Assembly: GCF_000513195.1 (NCBI RefSeq)
Contig: NZ_CBVI010000067.1
Coordinates: 1 to 44,937, forward strand
Direction of reading: 5' to 3'
Source of the DNA: Bacteroides timonensis
GTDB taxonomy: Bacteria; Bacteroidota; Bacteroidia; Bacteroidales; Bacteroidaceae
DNA length: 44,937 nt
The notes beneath the pieces were generated by a model. It saw only the letters and a program-made list of their open reading frames with translations. It searched no databases and was not told the DNA's origin. Shown piece by piece: positions 16,115 to 25,136 of this stretch (position 1 is its first letter; the number at the start of each line of letters is the position of its first letter). Made by a program: the position numbers and the translations under genes.

Positions 16115-18040
16115 TTAGAAATTAATATTCAGTCCTGCCATCACCGTAGCACGAGGCATCGGGTATCCGGCATTGATTTCATACTTTTGTGCAAGCAGGT
16201 TCTCTCCGCGCAACCACACGGCGACTCCTTTGGCTGCCCGATACGAGCCACGGATATTCCACAAGGTGAAGTTCTCTTTCACTTCAGGCGAGGTGGAAGT
16301 GTAAAGTCCCGCAAGGTGCTGCACACCGGTCGATAGCGACCAACGCCCCTGCGTGTAATTCACCCCGGCATAAAGTTTCTGTTCAGGCGCGGCAACCACC
16401 GGATTCTCCATGTGCAGGAAACTGTAATTGGCATCGACAGACCATGCCACGTTGATGCGGTAAGCTGTTTGCAGTTCAAATCCCGAATGGTAGATTTTAC
16501 CGGAGTTCTGGTTCAGCCGTCCGCTGCCATTGGGGTTGGGCAAGGTCAGAATTAAGTTCTCACCGTCTATATAGAAAACGTTGATGCCGTATGACAACCG
16601 CCCGTCCAATAAGCGCTGCGACAAAGCCAGTTCATAATTCCACATACGTTCCGGAGCAAGGTCGGGATTCTGCGGAGGAAACATATACATCTCCCTGATA
16701 GTGGGATAACGGAACCCCTTACTTACAGAAGCCTTCAGTTCCATGGCACCCGGCAGGTGAAACGAAAGGCCGGCTTGCGGAACCCACTCCGTACCGATGC
16801 GCGAATGATGGTCGATACGTACCCCGGCATCGAATGTCAGCCAAGCGCCTACATCCTGACGGAAATCAACATATCCGGCTACTTCATTCTCGGCCTTATC
16901 CACAATATCGGAACGTTTTCCGTCCAGATATTTATTCCAGGCCTCGCCTCCGAAACGAAAGTAATCCGCACCCACCGTCAGCCGGTTGCCCTCAAAGAGC
17001 CGGGCACTCTGATACCACGATACCCCCATCATATTATCAAGCGAATTGAAACGATAGTCCAATGGTTCCTCCCCTTTCTTCGGATTGTAGCCGTCGTTTA
17101 TCCAGTGCTTTCCCCAATTGTAGAAGAAACTCAGTGCGCCGGATGTCCGGTCGGAGTGGTTTTCGAGTGCAAAAGAGGTCATACCCCGCGTCACACGCTG
17201 GTCGGCATCCAGCAAAGGAGCAGTTACCGCGCCGGGTTGGGAAGCATTGAAATGCGTCAGGTTTATATCTGCCCGTACATTCCATACCTCTGAAAAATCA
17301 TAGCCTAATTTGGCATAACCTCCGTACTGTTCGAAGTTCGTATCATGGCGGTGCCCGTCAGTACGATTGTACGAACCGCTGACAACGCTTGAGAAGCGTC
17401 CTTTACGAATGCGGTTCGTCACCTCTGTTTCCAACGTGTTGTAAGAACCGTAACCGATATTGACTCCGGTTTTTATACCGTCTTCCTGCATCCGGCGGGT
17501 AACGATGTTGATGACACCACCCATCGCATTCGAGCCGTAAAGCATGGAAGCAGGCCCCCGTAACACCTCCACACGCTCAGCCATCAACGACTGATAAGCG
17601 TCTGAAATAGGATGCCCGAACATGCCCATGTATTGCGGATGTCCGTCAATGAGGGCCATAAGCCGTCCGGAACCGCCACTGAGCCCACGCAACGAAATGC
17701 CTCCCGCCGCACCTCCTGAAACTCCATATCCCAGTACACCGCGGGCGGTAGTAAACAAACCGGGTATCTGTTCGGTAAGGATAGGCAACAGCGCAGGCTG
17801 ATGGGCCTGTTCTATTCTTGCCCGGTTTATGACTGAAACAGTCTGTGACAAATGACGGACATCCGTCTCGTTACGAGTACCCGTAACGACCACTTCATCC
17901 AGTGAATAAGCCCTCTGAGGCGGAAGCGTATCTGAAACGATCTCCCGCATGTTGCCTGCGGCTATTCTCTGCGCCCTGCATATAACAGTAGAGAAGAGAC
18001 CGACAGCGATTGCTGCCATAACAATAAATTGATTTCTCAT
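16115..18040 (-). CDS. TonB-dependent outer-membrane receptor (non-SusC type)
   Basis: About 641 residues: leader (RNQFIVMAAIAVGLFSTVICRAQ), TonB-box region YSLDEVVVTGTRNE, plug domain (ISLRGLSGGSGRLMALIDG, EVLRGPASMLYGSNAMGGVI) and a barrel ending INF. It resembles the BtuB/CirA class that imports metal chelates or cofactors; no periplasmic binding protein or ABC transporter is adjacent to identify the ligand. The frame is open to 18139, but the ATG at 18040 begins the signal peptide and follows an AAAAAGG ribosome-binding sequence; the region beyond it holds a 22-bp repeat array. Confidence 0.92.
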   Translation of the reverse strand: MRNQFIVMAAIAVGLFSTVICRAQRIAAGNMREIVSDTLPPQRAYSLDEVVVTGTRNETDVRHLSQTVSVINRARIEQAHQPALLPILTEQIPGLFTTARGVLGYGVSGGAAGGISLRGLSGGSGRLMALIDGHPQYMGMFGHPISDAYQSLMAERVEVLRGPASMLYGSNAMGGVINIVTRRMQEDGIKTGVNIGYGSYNTLETEVTNRIRKGRFSSVVSGSYNRTDGHRHDTNFEQYGGYAKLGYDFSEVWNVRADINLTHFNASQPGAVTAPLLDADQRVTRGMTSFALENHSDRTSGALSFFYNWGKHWINDGYNPKKGEEPLDYRFNSLDNMMGVSWYQSARLFEGNRLTVGADYFRFGGEAWNKYLDGKRSDIVDKAENEVAGYVDFRQDVGAWLTFDAGVRIDHHSRIGTEWVPQAGLSFHLPGAMELKASVSKGFRYPTIREMYMFPPQNPDLAPERMWNYELALSQRLLDGRLSYGINVFYIDGENLILTLPNPNGSGRLNQNSGKIYHSGFELQTAYRINVAWSVDANYSFLHMENPVVAAPEQKLYAGVNYTQGRWSLSTGVQHLAGLYTSTSPEVKENFTLWNIRGSYRAAKGVAVWLRGENLLAQKYEINAGYPMPRATVMAGLNINF

Positions 18041-18076
18041 CCTTTTTCTTTCTGATAGTTGATAGTCCCGTTTTCT

Positions 18077-18154
18077 CTTGTCGCTGACTTGTGTTTCTCT
18101 TGTCGCTGACTCGACATCGCCTTGTCGCTGACTCGGCACAGACTTGTCGAAGAC
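18077..18154. repeat. 22-bp-period tandem repeat upstream of the TonB receptor
   Basis: CTTGTCGCTGACT occurs at 18077, 18099 and 18121, and a diverged copy (CTTGTCGAAGAC) at 18143, giving an exact 22-base period. It lies between the alcohol dehydrogenase stop and the receptor start. It may be a protein-binding array or a neutral repeat; it differs in sequence from the ATACGG arrays. Confidence 0.75.
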
Positions 18155-18187
18155 GCGGGAAAACGGGTATGCCCGATATATCCTGAA

Positions 18188-19351
18188 TTATTTAAACGAA
18201 CGCTCGTAGATTCCTAAATAGTCTTCATCACTCAAAGGTAGCGGATCCGCTGTCAAATCACCACCCAAAACTTCATGGATATGCTTTGGCCAAGCCTTGA
18301 TTTCCTCTTTTGTAATCCCCGCTTCGCTCATCTTCAAGTCCCTGCAGCCCACAGCCTCAATAAGGCTGTCAAGTGCCCGGATAAAGTCTTTTCCATCTTG
18401 AGGGTTTTCCACTCCCATCGCACGGGCCATTTTCTTCATAGGCTCTTCGGCTGCCTGCCGTTCAGCGAAGAAGTTGAAGTATTCATGGCTTATCATAATC
18501 AACCCCGCACCGTGCGCCAGCCCTTCATGATACGAACCCATCACATGCTCCATGGTGTGCTGCGAAGTGCAGAGCATATAGTAACCTGCCAGAGAGTTGG
18601 CAAGAGCCATATTGGCACGGGCTTCTTTATTGGCACCGTCCTGGCAGGCAACAGGCAGGTCCTTTGCAATCAGTTCTATCGCTTTCAATGCAAACATCTC
18701 ACCCATCGGATGCTCTTTAGTGTTGATAACACTCTCGGCTGCATGAAAAAACGCATCCATCCCTTGATAGGCAGTGAACACGGGAGGAACACTCATCATC
18801 AAGTCCGAATCGACTACCGAGATTGTCGGAAACATGGAAATGTCGAACACGCCAGTCTTCTCCTTCAGTTCGTCATTGGAAATCACAGAGAACATATCCA
18901 CTTCCGAGCCTGTCCCTGCACTGGTGGTAATGGCAACCAGCGGAGCGCCCGGATTCCTGAACGGCTGATGACCGCCCTTTGCCGAAAAGGCATAATCCCA
19001 AAGATCACCGTCATTCACCATCATCAGAGCGATGCATTTGCTTGCATCCATCACCGAACCGCCACCAAGGGCTACAACAAAGTCGCAACCATTCTCTTTA
19101 GCCATCCTTGCGCCGTCCATCACATTGTCCTTTGTAGGATTCGGGCGGATTTCATCAAAGAGTACGTGCTCCACATTCGCTTGATCAAGTTCATTCCTTA
19201 CTGCCGCCAGATAACCGTATTTCTTGGTGCTTTGCCCGTTGGACGTTACGATCAGCGCCTTTTTGCCCGGCATCTGTTCCAAATGCAAGTTCTTTAACTG
19301 CCCTGCCCCGAAGAACACCTTCGTAGGCATATAAAATTGAAAATTGTACAT
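18188..19351 (-). CDS. iron-containing alcohol dehydrogenase
   Basis: About 387 residues, cytoplasmic. Typical features are FYMPTKVFFGAG at the N-terminus, the NAD(P)-binding glycine run ALGGGSVMDASK near residue 95, TTSAGTGSEVDMFSV near 145, and metal ligands Asp/His in GMDAFFHAAESV with two His in HTMEHVMGSYHEGLAHGAG. It resembles the butanol dehydrogenase/YqhD group, which reduces aldehydes. The ATG at 19351 is chosen because family homology starts there. It lies 39 bases after the esterase and is probably co-transcribed with it. Confidence 0.9.
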   Translation of the reverse strand: MYNFQFYMPTKVFFGAGQLKNLHLEQMPGKKALIVTSNGQSTKKYGYLAAVRNELDQANVEHVLFDEIRPNPTKDNVMDGARMAKENGCDFVVALGGGSVMDASKCIALMMVNDGDLWDYAFSAKGGHQPFRNPGAPLVAITTSAGTGSEVDMFSVISNDELKEKTGVFDISMFPTISVVDSDLMMSVPPVFTAYQGMDAFFHAAESVINTKEHPMGEMFALKAIELIAKDLPVACQDGANKEARANMALANSLAGYYMLCTSQHTMEHVMGSYHEGLAHGAGLIMISHEYFNFFAERQAAEEPMKKMARAMGVENPQDGKDFIRALDSLIEAVGCRDLKMSEAGITKEEIKAWPKHIHEVLGGDLTADPLPLSDEDYLGIYERSFK

Positions 19352-19390
19352 GATATAATGTTTTAATTGGTTATTCAAATGAGTTTCAAA

Positions 19391-20287
19391 TCATAAATTA
19401 TCGGGTACAGAAAGCAACCTGTTATAAATCAACTGCCTCTCGTAGACATGCTTCCCCCTGAAATAATCGGAAAAGAACAAAAGTTGGAAACCGATGGAAT
19501 TGCTCCAATAGTCATTATTATGAATGCCCGGACGCGCAATGTAATCATGCTTGATATTACGATTGACCATTTCCTGATGTAATCTCTCATTCGCAGAATA
19601 AAAGAAATCTTCAGTTCCACAATCCAGTATAATGGACAAGCCCGCCCCTATCAAATGTAACTGATTGATAATACAATGCTCTTTCCACAAATCGCTATTC
19701 TCTTTGTATGCACCAAGCACCTTTTTAAGTTCCCATTTATCCGGAAACGGACAGATATCCACTCCGCCACTTGTAGCCCCACATGCTCCAAATACATTCT
19801 GATGGTGGATGGCCAGCCACATGGCTCCATAGCCTCCCATGCTAAAACCCGTAATAGCCCGTCCTTTATTCTCCCTTCTGGTCTTGTAGTGGTTGTCTAT
19901 ATACTCTACCAGCTCTTCAGCCACATACGTTTCAAACTTTGATTCCGGATTTATTGGACTGTCCAGATACCAGGAAGCCTCTCCGTCGGGGCAAACGATA
20001 ATCAACTCATACCGAGTGGCAAGTTCCGGCAATTCTGGATTTATTTTAAGCCATGCTTTATAATCCTCACTATATCCATGAAGCAGATATACCACCGGTA
20101 AACCGTTCCCCCCATTGTAACCGGCAGGAAGAATAACTATATTTTTTATATCTTTATTCATCGACCGGCTGCGAACAGTTATCGTGTCAATAGTCTGAGC
20201 TTGCAGCCATCCAAGGCTAAGAAACAAAACAAAGAATGTAAACGAGATCCTCCGCAGATCATTATATTTCCTGACTAAATAGCTCAT
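19391..20287 (-). CDS. secreted esterase of the esterase-D/PF00756 family
   Basis: About 298 residues from the ATG at 20287, which begins a leader (RRISFTFFVLFLSLGWLQAQ). Alpha/beta hydrolase elements: LPVVYLLHGYSEDYKAW (oxyanion region), nucleophile Ser in GFSMGGYGAMW, Asp in LDCGTEDFF and His in GIHNNDYW. It hydrolyses an ester of unknown identity. The frame is open to 20395, but those extra 36 residues have no leader character. Located between the acetyltransferase and alcohol dehydrogenase genes, probably one operon. Confidence 0.82.
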   Translation of the reverse strand: MSYLVRKYNDLRRISFTFFVLFLSLGWLQAQTIDTITVRSRSMNKDIKNIVILPAGYNGGNGLPVVYLLHGYSEDYKAWLKINPELPELATRYELIIVCPDGEASWYLDSPINPESKFETYVAEELVEYIDNHYKTRRENKGRAITGFSMGGYGAMWLAIHHQNVFGACGATSGGVDICPFPDKWELKKVLGAYKENSDLWKEHCIINQLHLIGAGLSIILDCGTEDFFYSANERLHQEMVNRNIKHDYIARPGIHNNDYWSNSIGFQLLFFSDYFRGKHVYERQLIYNRLLSVPDNL

Positions 20288-20425
20288 GTTAGCAACATGG
20301 TTGTATTGATTCGTCAAATCAAATGTTCTTCGATATGCCTCCATCATTTTGCTGTCAAAAATGTATGGAGTTCCATCTTCAAGTCTATTACTCATAACGT
20401 AATTATAATACCTTGCTCTATAAAA

Positions 20426-20992
20426 TTAATGCACCTCATTATCTATATATCTGATAACTCTTGCCGGATTACCTACCGCAACGGCATTGGCCGGAATATC
20501 ATGTGTTACGACCGAGCCCGCACCGATAACGGCATTATCGCCTATAGTAACTCCCATCACGACCACCGAATTGCCGCCAATCCATACACTGTTACCGATA
20601 GTAATTGGCCGGGCAATACCAAGCAGTTGTTGCCGTCCTGCCGCTTCCATCGGGTGCGCCACAGCAAAAAGCCCCACATTCGGCCCTATCCACACATTAT
20701 TACCGATGGTCACCGGTGCCATATCAAGAATCGTCACGTTATAGTTGGTCAGAAAACCATCACCCACGTGGATGTTCACACCCAAGTCACAAAGGAATCC
20801 GGGCTTAATACTCAAGTCCTTCCCTGCCGAACCGAACAATTCCCGTAGCACCTTGTCGCGTGCTTCAGTTTCGGTTACAGGCATTGCATTAAACTGTTGG
20901 CAAAGCGTAACGGCACGGGTGTGTATCTCGGCTATTTCACTATCGCCCATACGGTAACAGTTACCGTTCTTTAATTTTTCAATTTCTTTCAT
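20426..20992 (-). CDS. maltose/galactoside-type O-acetyltransferase
   Basis: 188 residues. An N-terminal helical cap (about 1-50) is followed by a left-handed beta-helix of hexapeptide repeats (VTIGNNVWIGPNV, ITIGNSVWIGGNSVVVMG, NAVIGAGSVVTHDIP) and the family ending VAVGNPARVIR. The catalytic His is in FAVAHPME. It transfers acetyl from acetyl-CoA to a sugar hydroxyl or similar acceptor. It has a strong TACCTTTG promoter box 26 bases upstream and a direct-repeat operator beyond it. Confidence 0.9.
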   Translation of the reverse strand: MKEIEKLKNGNCYRMGDSEIAEIHTRAVTLCQQFNAMPVTETEARDKVLRELFGSAGKDLSIKPGFLCDLGVNIHVGDGFLTNYNVTILDMAPVTIGNNVWIGPNVGLFAVAHPMEAAGRQQLLGIARPITIGNSVWIGGNSVVVMGVTIGDNAVIGAGSVVTHDIPANAVAVGNPARVIRYIDNEVH

Positions 20993-21017
20993 ATTCCTAT
21001 TTTGTTATTATCTACGG

Positions 21018-21088
21018 CAAAGGTACGGAGATAGAGGAAGCTCATGTTTTTCCCAAAAGTCATTTCCGACTTTTCCGAAACGTCATTC
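21018..21088 (-). promoter_or_regulatory. promoter and direct-repeat operator of the acetyltransferase gene
   Basis: The -7 box TACCTTTG is at 21025-21018. Upstream on the minus strand lie two direct copies of a TGAC(G/T)TTT..GGAAAA element 23 bases apart (TGACGTTTCGGAAAA, then TGACTTTTGGGAAAA), the nearer one 34 bases from the box. Two other promoters in this region have the same layout. Confidence 0.65.
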
Positions 21089-21393
21089 CATTTGCTCTGT
21101 CAAATAACACCGTCCTCATTTACCAATGAAGGGAACATGCGGGTAAAACATTATCAATGCTCTCTAATAATTGCGTTTAAACGCTATATGGTCATACGAG
21201 AAGAATCAAAGTATCATTCAATAACCACAAGCCTGCCATGCTTTTCCTAAATAAAAGGAAAGTTTAAGCCAAATCTTTCCTTTTATTTAGGAAACCTTTC
21301 ACTTAACTTATGTCAGCACAAGGAAGAATGATAAGTAAAAGAGAAAATTTCATGTCCGGTTACATTCTAATATCCAAGTCAAAGTTCCCAATT
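21089..21393. other. gap with a 20-bp perfect hairpin
   Basis: No coding signal accepted. TTTCCTAAATAAAAGGAAAG (21243-21262) is exactly complementary to 21275-21294 across a 12-base loop. It lies about 100 bases past the C_GCAxxG_C_C gene stop and probably ends that transcript, although no T-run follows outside the stem. Confidence 0.6.
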
Positions 21394-21810
21394 CTATATC
21401 AAAGCCTTTTCCCTTTGCAGTAACTCCGCAACTTTTGTAGCAACGCAGATACAACAATTGGTGCACTCTGTGAATCCATACCGATAAACGATATTACCAC
21501 AGATCACCGTTCCGTGCTTTTGTTTGAAATGGTCAAATAATTCTTTAGATAACGCAATGGCCTTTGCATTATCTTCGGGCAAACACATCCCAAGTGCCAT
21601 AATACCTGCCGAGAAAGCACCACATGAACCTTCGTTGTACGAGCAACCCACGCCGCCACGAAAGCCTGCAGACAGAGCCATCAGTTCTTTATCACTGCGC
21701 TCGCAACCTATAGCCCGGCATATACCGACAAAAGTTGCTTGCGAACAAGAATATTTCTGGTCACGCAACGTTCTAACTTCCATCCTGACTTTCGTTATCA
21801 ATTCACTCAT
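21394..21810 (-). CDS. C_GCAxxG_C_C-family redox protein
   Basis: About 138 residues, cysteine rich. The family pattern is visible: SCSQAT near residue 21, then GGVGCSYNEGSCGAFSAGIMALG in mid-protein (here split as GGVGCSYNEGSCGAF and SAGIMALG), and a C-terminal ECTNCCICV cluster. The cysteines are thought to act in redox chemistry or bind a metal; the exact role is not known. The ATG at 21810 (MSELITKV) is chosen because the promoter box at 21872-21865 overlaps the more upstream ATG at 21867, which could not be translated from that promoter. Confidence 0.88.
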   Translation of the reverse strand: MSELITKVRMEVRTLRDQKYSCSQATFVGICRAIGCERSDKELMALSAGFRGGVGCSYNEGSCGAFSAGIMALGMCLPEDNAKAIALSKELFDHFKQKHGTVICGNIVYRYGFTECTNCCICVATKVAELLQREKALI

Positions 21811-21864
21811 TCCATCTGTAATATTATAAAATAAAAAAGCACCACCGGATTCTGTCCGATGATG

Positions 21865-21935
21865 CAAAGGTAAACCAGCATATAGGAACGCTGTTTTTTC
21901 AAAACGTCATTTTACACTTTTCCGAAACGTTATTT
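21865..21935 (-). promoter_or_regulatory. promoter and direct-repeat operator of the C_GCAxxG_C_C gene
   Basis: TACCTTTG at 21872-21865. Upstream on the minus strand are TAACGTTTCGGAAAA and TGACGTTTTGAAAA, 23 bases apart, the nearer one 34 bases from the box. Layout and sequence match the acetyltransferase promoter. Confidence 0.65.
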
Positions 21936-21957
21936 TATCCCCTTCCTTGAAAGACCC

Positions 21958-23181
21958 TTATTCAGCCAAAAGCTTGTTCAAACTCTCTATCCGGTACAGA
22001 TAGACCTGTTTCAAATTCGAAACGGATAAATGAAAACTTGTAAAGGTGTCAAATCGTGCCGGATCCTGCCCCTGCCACAAATGTTCATCCGCAAGGGCCG
22101 ATTTCCCGATAAGTGCCTCCCCCCGGTCAATGTCATCGGCCAAAGCCCTGAATCGGGGCTCCAATTCACGCCATCTCGCCTTCACCCGTTTCAAAAATTG
22201 AGAGTCCTGCAAAAGGCGATCATACCAAAGTGCCCGCCGGTTATAAATACTATCTCCGGTCAGCAGCACAACGTCCTTCCGGTTAAACCGAGAAGGACGT
22301 ATATCACCGCCTTTATCCAAGCCAACGGATATAAAAGCCAGATCGAAATCCCATACGGGTCCCGCCTTCAGTAAACCATCCTTATCCTTGTGCATATAAC
22401 AGCTTCTCGGGCCGTTGGGCTCCGCATTTTGTGTAAGTTCATGCACCAGCCACCAATCGACAAACGTGTCCAAATCCAAATATTTCTGGTAAAGCAAAGT
22501 CAAATCTGACAGCTCCTCACTATATAGAAGTTGCTCTATTTCATTCATATAATTCTCGATGAATGCCATCTGCCGTGAAGAAGGCTCCTCAGGTGATTTC
22601 ACATTTACCGACAGATGCCTGAACTGGGTATCGATACGATATTTTTCATTCGGGTAATTATCCGCTTCTATCAGGAATCCGTCTTCTTTGTCAATATCTA
22701 CCCACTCCTCGCCGATGCGTATCTGTTCACAAAGCAAATAACATCCCTGCAACTCTCCATTGACCACCACATCCACGAACCGGCTATCAGGTGTCCAATC
22801 CAGACAAGTCTGCTTGGCTATGTTTAGTGCCAAGCTGTTGCGGAGAAGACTATGATCCATAAAATTTGCCAGCAGCACCCATCGCCTGTTTTCAGTCATT
22901 CCCAGTAGTCCGCTTTTCTCTTCCAGCCTGATGGCAAAAGGTTTTTTCGGCTTGGTGAATGTAGAATGTCCCCTTGCCTTCACAGCCGCCTTGGAAGACT
23001 CATATACGGCACTGCCATCGGGCATGATAATGCGCAATGAACTGTTCTCCAACCAATAATCCCGCGATGTAATAGCCGTACTGTCCGCCGTGGTAATATA
23101 AATGATAGGTATGTCCGAAGCCCCAACTTGGGATATGCCTATAAATAGAGTAAAAGTGAAAACAAAAAATATCTTCTTCAT
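21958..23181 (-). CDS. CotH-kinase-family secreted protein
   Basis: About 407 residues with a leader (KKIFFVFTFTLFIGISQVGAS). CotH-type motifs appear in order: ARGHSTFTKPKKPFAIRLE near 70, RRWVLLANFMDHSLLRNSLA near 100, GELQGCYLLCEQIRIG near 150, DGFLIEAD, and GPVWDFDLAF near 275. CotH proteins are atypical kinases known from spore coats and also common as surface proteins in Bacteroidota, where the substrate is mostly unknown. The ATG at 23181 starts the leader. It follows the AraC gene by 45 bases, in the same direction. Confidence 0.85.
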   Translation of the reverse strand: MKKIFFVFTFTLFIGISQVGASDIPIIYITTADSTAITSRDYWLENSSLRIIMPDGSAVYESSKAAVKARGHSTFTKPKKPFAIRLEEKSGLLGMTENRRWVLLANFMDHSLLRNSLALNIAKQTCLDWTPDSRFVDVVVNGELQGCYLLCEQIRIGEEWVDIDKEDGFLIEADNYPNEKYRIDTQFRHLSVNVKSPEEPSSRQMAFIENYMNEIEQLLYSEELSDLTLLYQKYLDLDTFVDWWLVHELTQNAEPNGPRSCYMHKDKDGLLKAGPVWDFDLAFISVGLDKGGDIRPSRFNRKDVVLLTGDSIYNRRALWYDRLLQDSQFLKRVKARWRELEPRFRALADDIDRGEALIGKSALADEHLWQGQDPARFDTFTSFHLSVSNLKQVYLYRIESLNKLLAE

Positions 23182-23226
23182 AAATATATAATTCATTGTT
23201 TTTCTGGACTCTTATAGTTCTCCTTA

Positions 23227-24063
23227 TTATACAGCACGAGTAGGTATGACTGAAGGTGGAAAACCGAACTCTTTCTTAAAGGCAGTAGAAAAGTGCGACA
23301 AATTCTTGAAACCTACCTCCAAATAGACATCGGCAGGTTTCCGCCCCAGCCTGTCCATCATATCCATCGCTTCCTCCAACCGCCGTTTCACAATCCAGCG
23401 GCTTGGAGTCATGTGAAACACTTGCGCAAAGTCTTTTTTGAATGCCGAAAGACTGCGGCCGGTATAATGGGCAAATTCCTCAACAGAAAGATCGCTTTTG
23501 TAGTTCTTGTTCATAAAATCCTCTAAATTGATTTTCCATGGTTCAGCAAAATCAAACAGCACGGAACCCAGTTCCGGCTTGAGTTGCAGAAGCGTAAAAA
23601 CAGCCTCCTTCAACTTAGCCTCCATTAATTCCTTCGACGGATATTGCTGTGCGTCGAAATATTGTTCCAAAGAAGTGAAAAGACCGTTCAGAAAAGGATG
23701 CTTCTCCAGCATCACGTAAGTCGATCTTGCTATTGCAGGATTATTCACCAATGGTACAGTTATCTGATATTCATTCAGAAGCTGTTTCAAAAAAGGCGTC
23801 TTCAATTGCAGGAATAATCCTTTGAAAGGTTCCCCGTTCTTCGACGGTTGTTTGATTTTACGCACCATGTGGTTACGCTTGATAAAAAAGGCATCCCCTT
23901 TCTTCAGATGGTGCTTTTTCTCAGGTGTGACTAAGTCCATCTCTCCCGAACAAAGATAAACCAACATGTGTTCCGACACCATTTCTTCACACCACTTGTC
24001 TTTCTCCACCATGCAGCAGAAGAAGGTATCCATATAATCGTAAACTACTATACCCGGTTCCAT
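23227..24063 (-). CDS. AraC-family transcriptional regulator
   Basis: 278 residues. The N-terminal cupin-like sensor (about 20-130) includes MLVYLCSGEMDLV and HHLKKGDAFFIKRNHMV. The C-terminal DNA-binding domain has two helix-turn-helix units (LSVEEFAHYTGRSLSAFKKD and VYLEVGFKNLSHFSTAFKKE), ending FGFPPS. It lies in the middle of the three promoters that share a 22-23 bp direct-repeat operator, a spacing typical of AraC binding, so it is the best candidate for their regulator. It may be co-transcribed with the hydrolase 56 bases upstream. Confidence 0.92.
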   Translation of the reverse strand: MEPGIVVYDYMDTFFCCMVEKDKWCEEMVSEHMLVYLCSGEMDLVTPEKKHHLKKGDAFFIKRNHMVRKIKQPSKNGEPFKGLFLQLKTPFLKQLLNEYQITVPLVNNPAIARSTYVMLEKHPFLNGLFTSLEQYFDAQQYPSKELMEAKLKEAVFTLLQLKPELGSVLFDFAEPWKINLEDFMNKNYKSDLSVEEFAHYTGRSLSAFKKDFAQVFHMTPSRWIVKRRLEEAMDMMDRLGRKPADVYLEVGFKNLSHFSTAFKKEFGFPPSVIPTRAV

Positions 24064-24119
24064 ATATTTCTACTATTTAATTGATTAACAAAAATATTAT
24101 TTTATTGCAAGACAGGCTG

Positions 24120-25108
24120 CTAATACCTCCACCAAGTACTGGTACATGTTTCCCCAGGCACAATCCGTTCTCCCATCATAGGCGTAACCAAAACGATACT
24201 GTCAGCCGCAGCTAAAGTTGCAACTTTTTCGATAGACTCATTCCAAGGATGCAGAGCCAAATCAAAAACGCCCCAATGTACAGGCAATAATCTTTCGGCC
24301 TTCACGTCTTTACAGACAGCAATCACTTCTTCCGGGAAAAGATGCGTGTTGGGCCAACCGGCATTCCATCCGTCAATCTCCACACATGCCAAATCAAAAG
24401 GTCCATACTGCTCTCCTATCTGTTTGAAATGTGCGCCATAACCGGTATCTCCACTCCAATAGATATTTTTCTGTGTACCTTTGATTGCGTACCCTGTCCA
24501 CAGCGTCTTATCACGGTCTGCTTTACTTCTACCGGAATAATGAATTCCGATTGTTGAGACAATCTGTACAGAGGTAATTTTTACAGTATCCCCCCACCCA
24601 ACTTCAGTAATCTGTTGCGGTGGAATGCCCCAGCCCTCTAACCGCGTCCCGACACCCAACGGACAAATGAATTTAACCTTTTTATCTTTTAATGCCCTCA
24701 TTGTCGCCACCTCCAGATGGTCATAATGATCATGGGTAATCAATACAATATCCACATCAGGCAGTTCACACCGTTGGATAGGAGAACTTACATAACGTTG
24801 CACAATGCCCGGAACCGGCGCGGCATTTTCCAGCACCGGATCTATGATGATACGAATACCATCCAATTCCAAGATAGCCGATGAATGGCCGAGCCAATAC
24901 AGTGCATAGTCCGACGGAATTGCCGGAAAATCTCTCTTTGCCAGTGATTCTACGGGGAGTTCGTTTCTAGGGGCATTGGGCGATCTTTTAAAAAAACGTC
25001 CGAATCAAGCATACCGATATTCCACCAGACATATATACCCGCCATCACAACAATCAATAGAAAAACACCGGCTACCGTTACGAATATTTTCTTTTTATTT
25101 CGAACCAT
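24120..25108 (-). pseudogene. membrane-anchored metallo-beta-lactamase-fold hydrolase with a frameshift
   Basis: The long open part (from 24872) has the MBL metal motif THDHYDHLE, then HYSGR, SGDTGYG and PVHWGVFDLALHPW, matching the UlaG/NAPE-PLD-like COG2220 group. Its true N-terminus is in another frame: the ATG at 25108 reads MVRNKKKIFVTVAGVFLL, a membrane anchor, to LDSDVFLKDR, then stops. The downstream frame supplies RSPNAPRNELPVESLAKRD and joins at a run of seven T. One more T, or a -1 shift at the heptamer T TTT TTA that lies there in the right phase, restores about 330 residues. Decay, sequencing error and programmed shifting are all possible. Confidence 0.75.
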
Positions 25109-25136
25109 CTTTTAATATCTTGATAAATTCATTGTG

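Noticed and set aside
21044..21250. 68-codon rightward gene in the gap upstream of the acetyltransferase
   Set aside because: It runs through the operator repeats and into the hairpin, with no ribosome-binding site or family resemblance.
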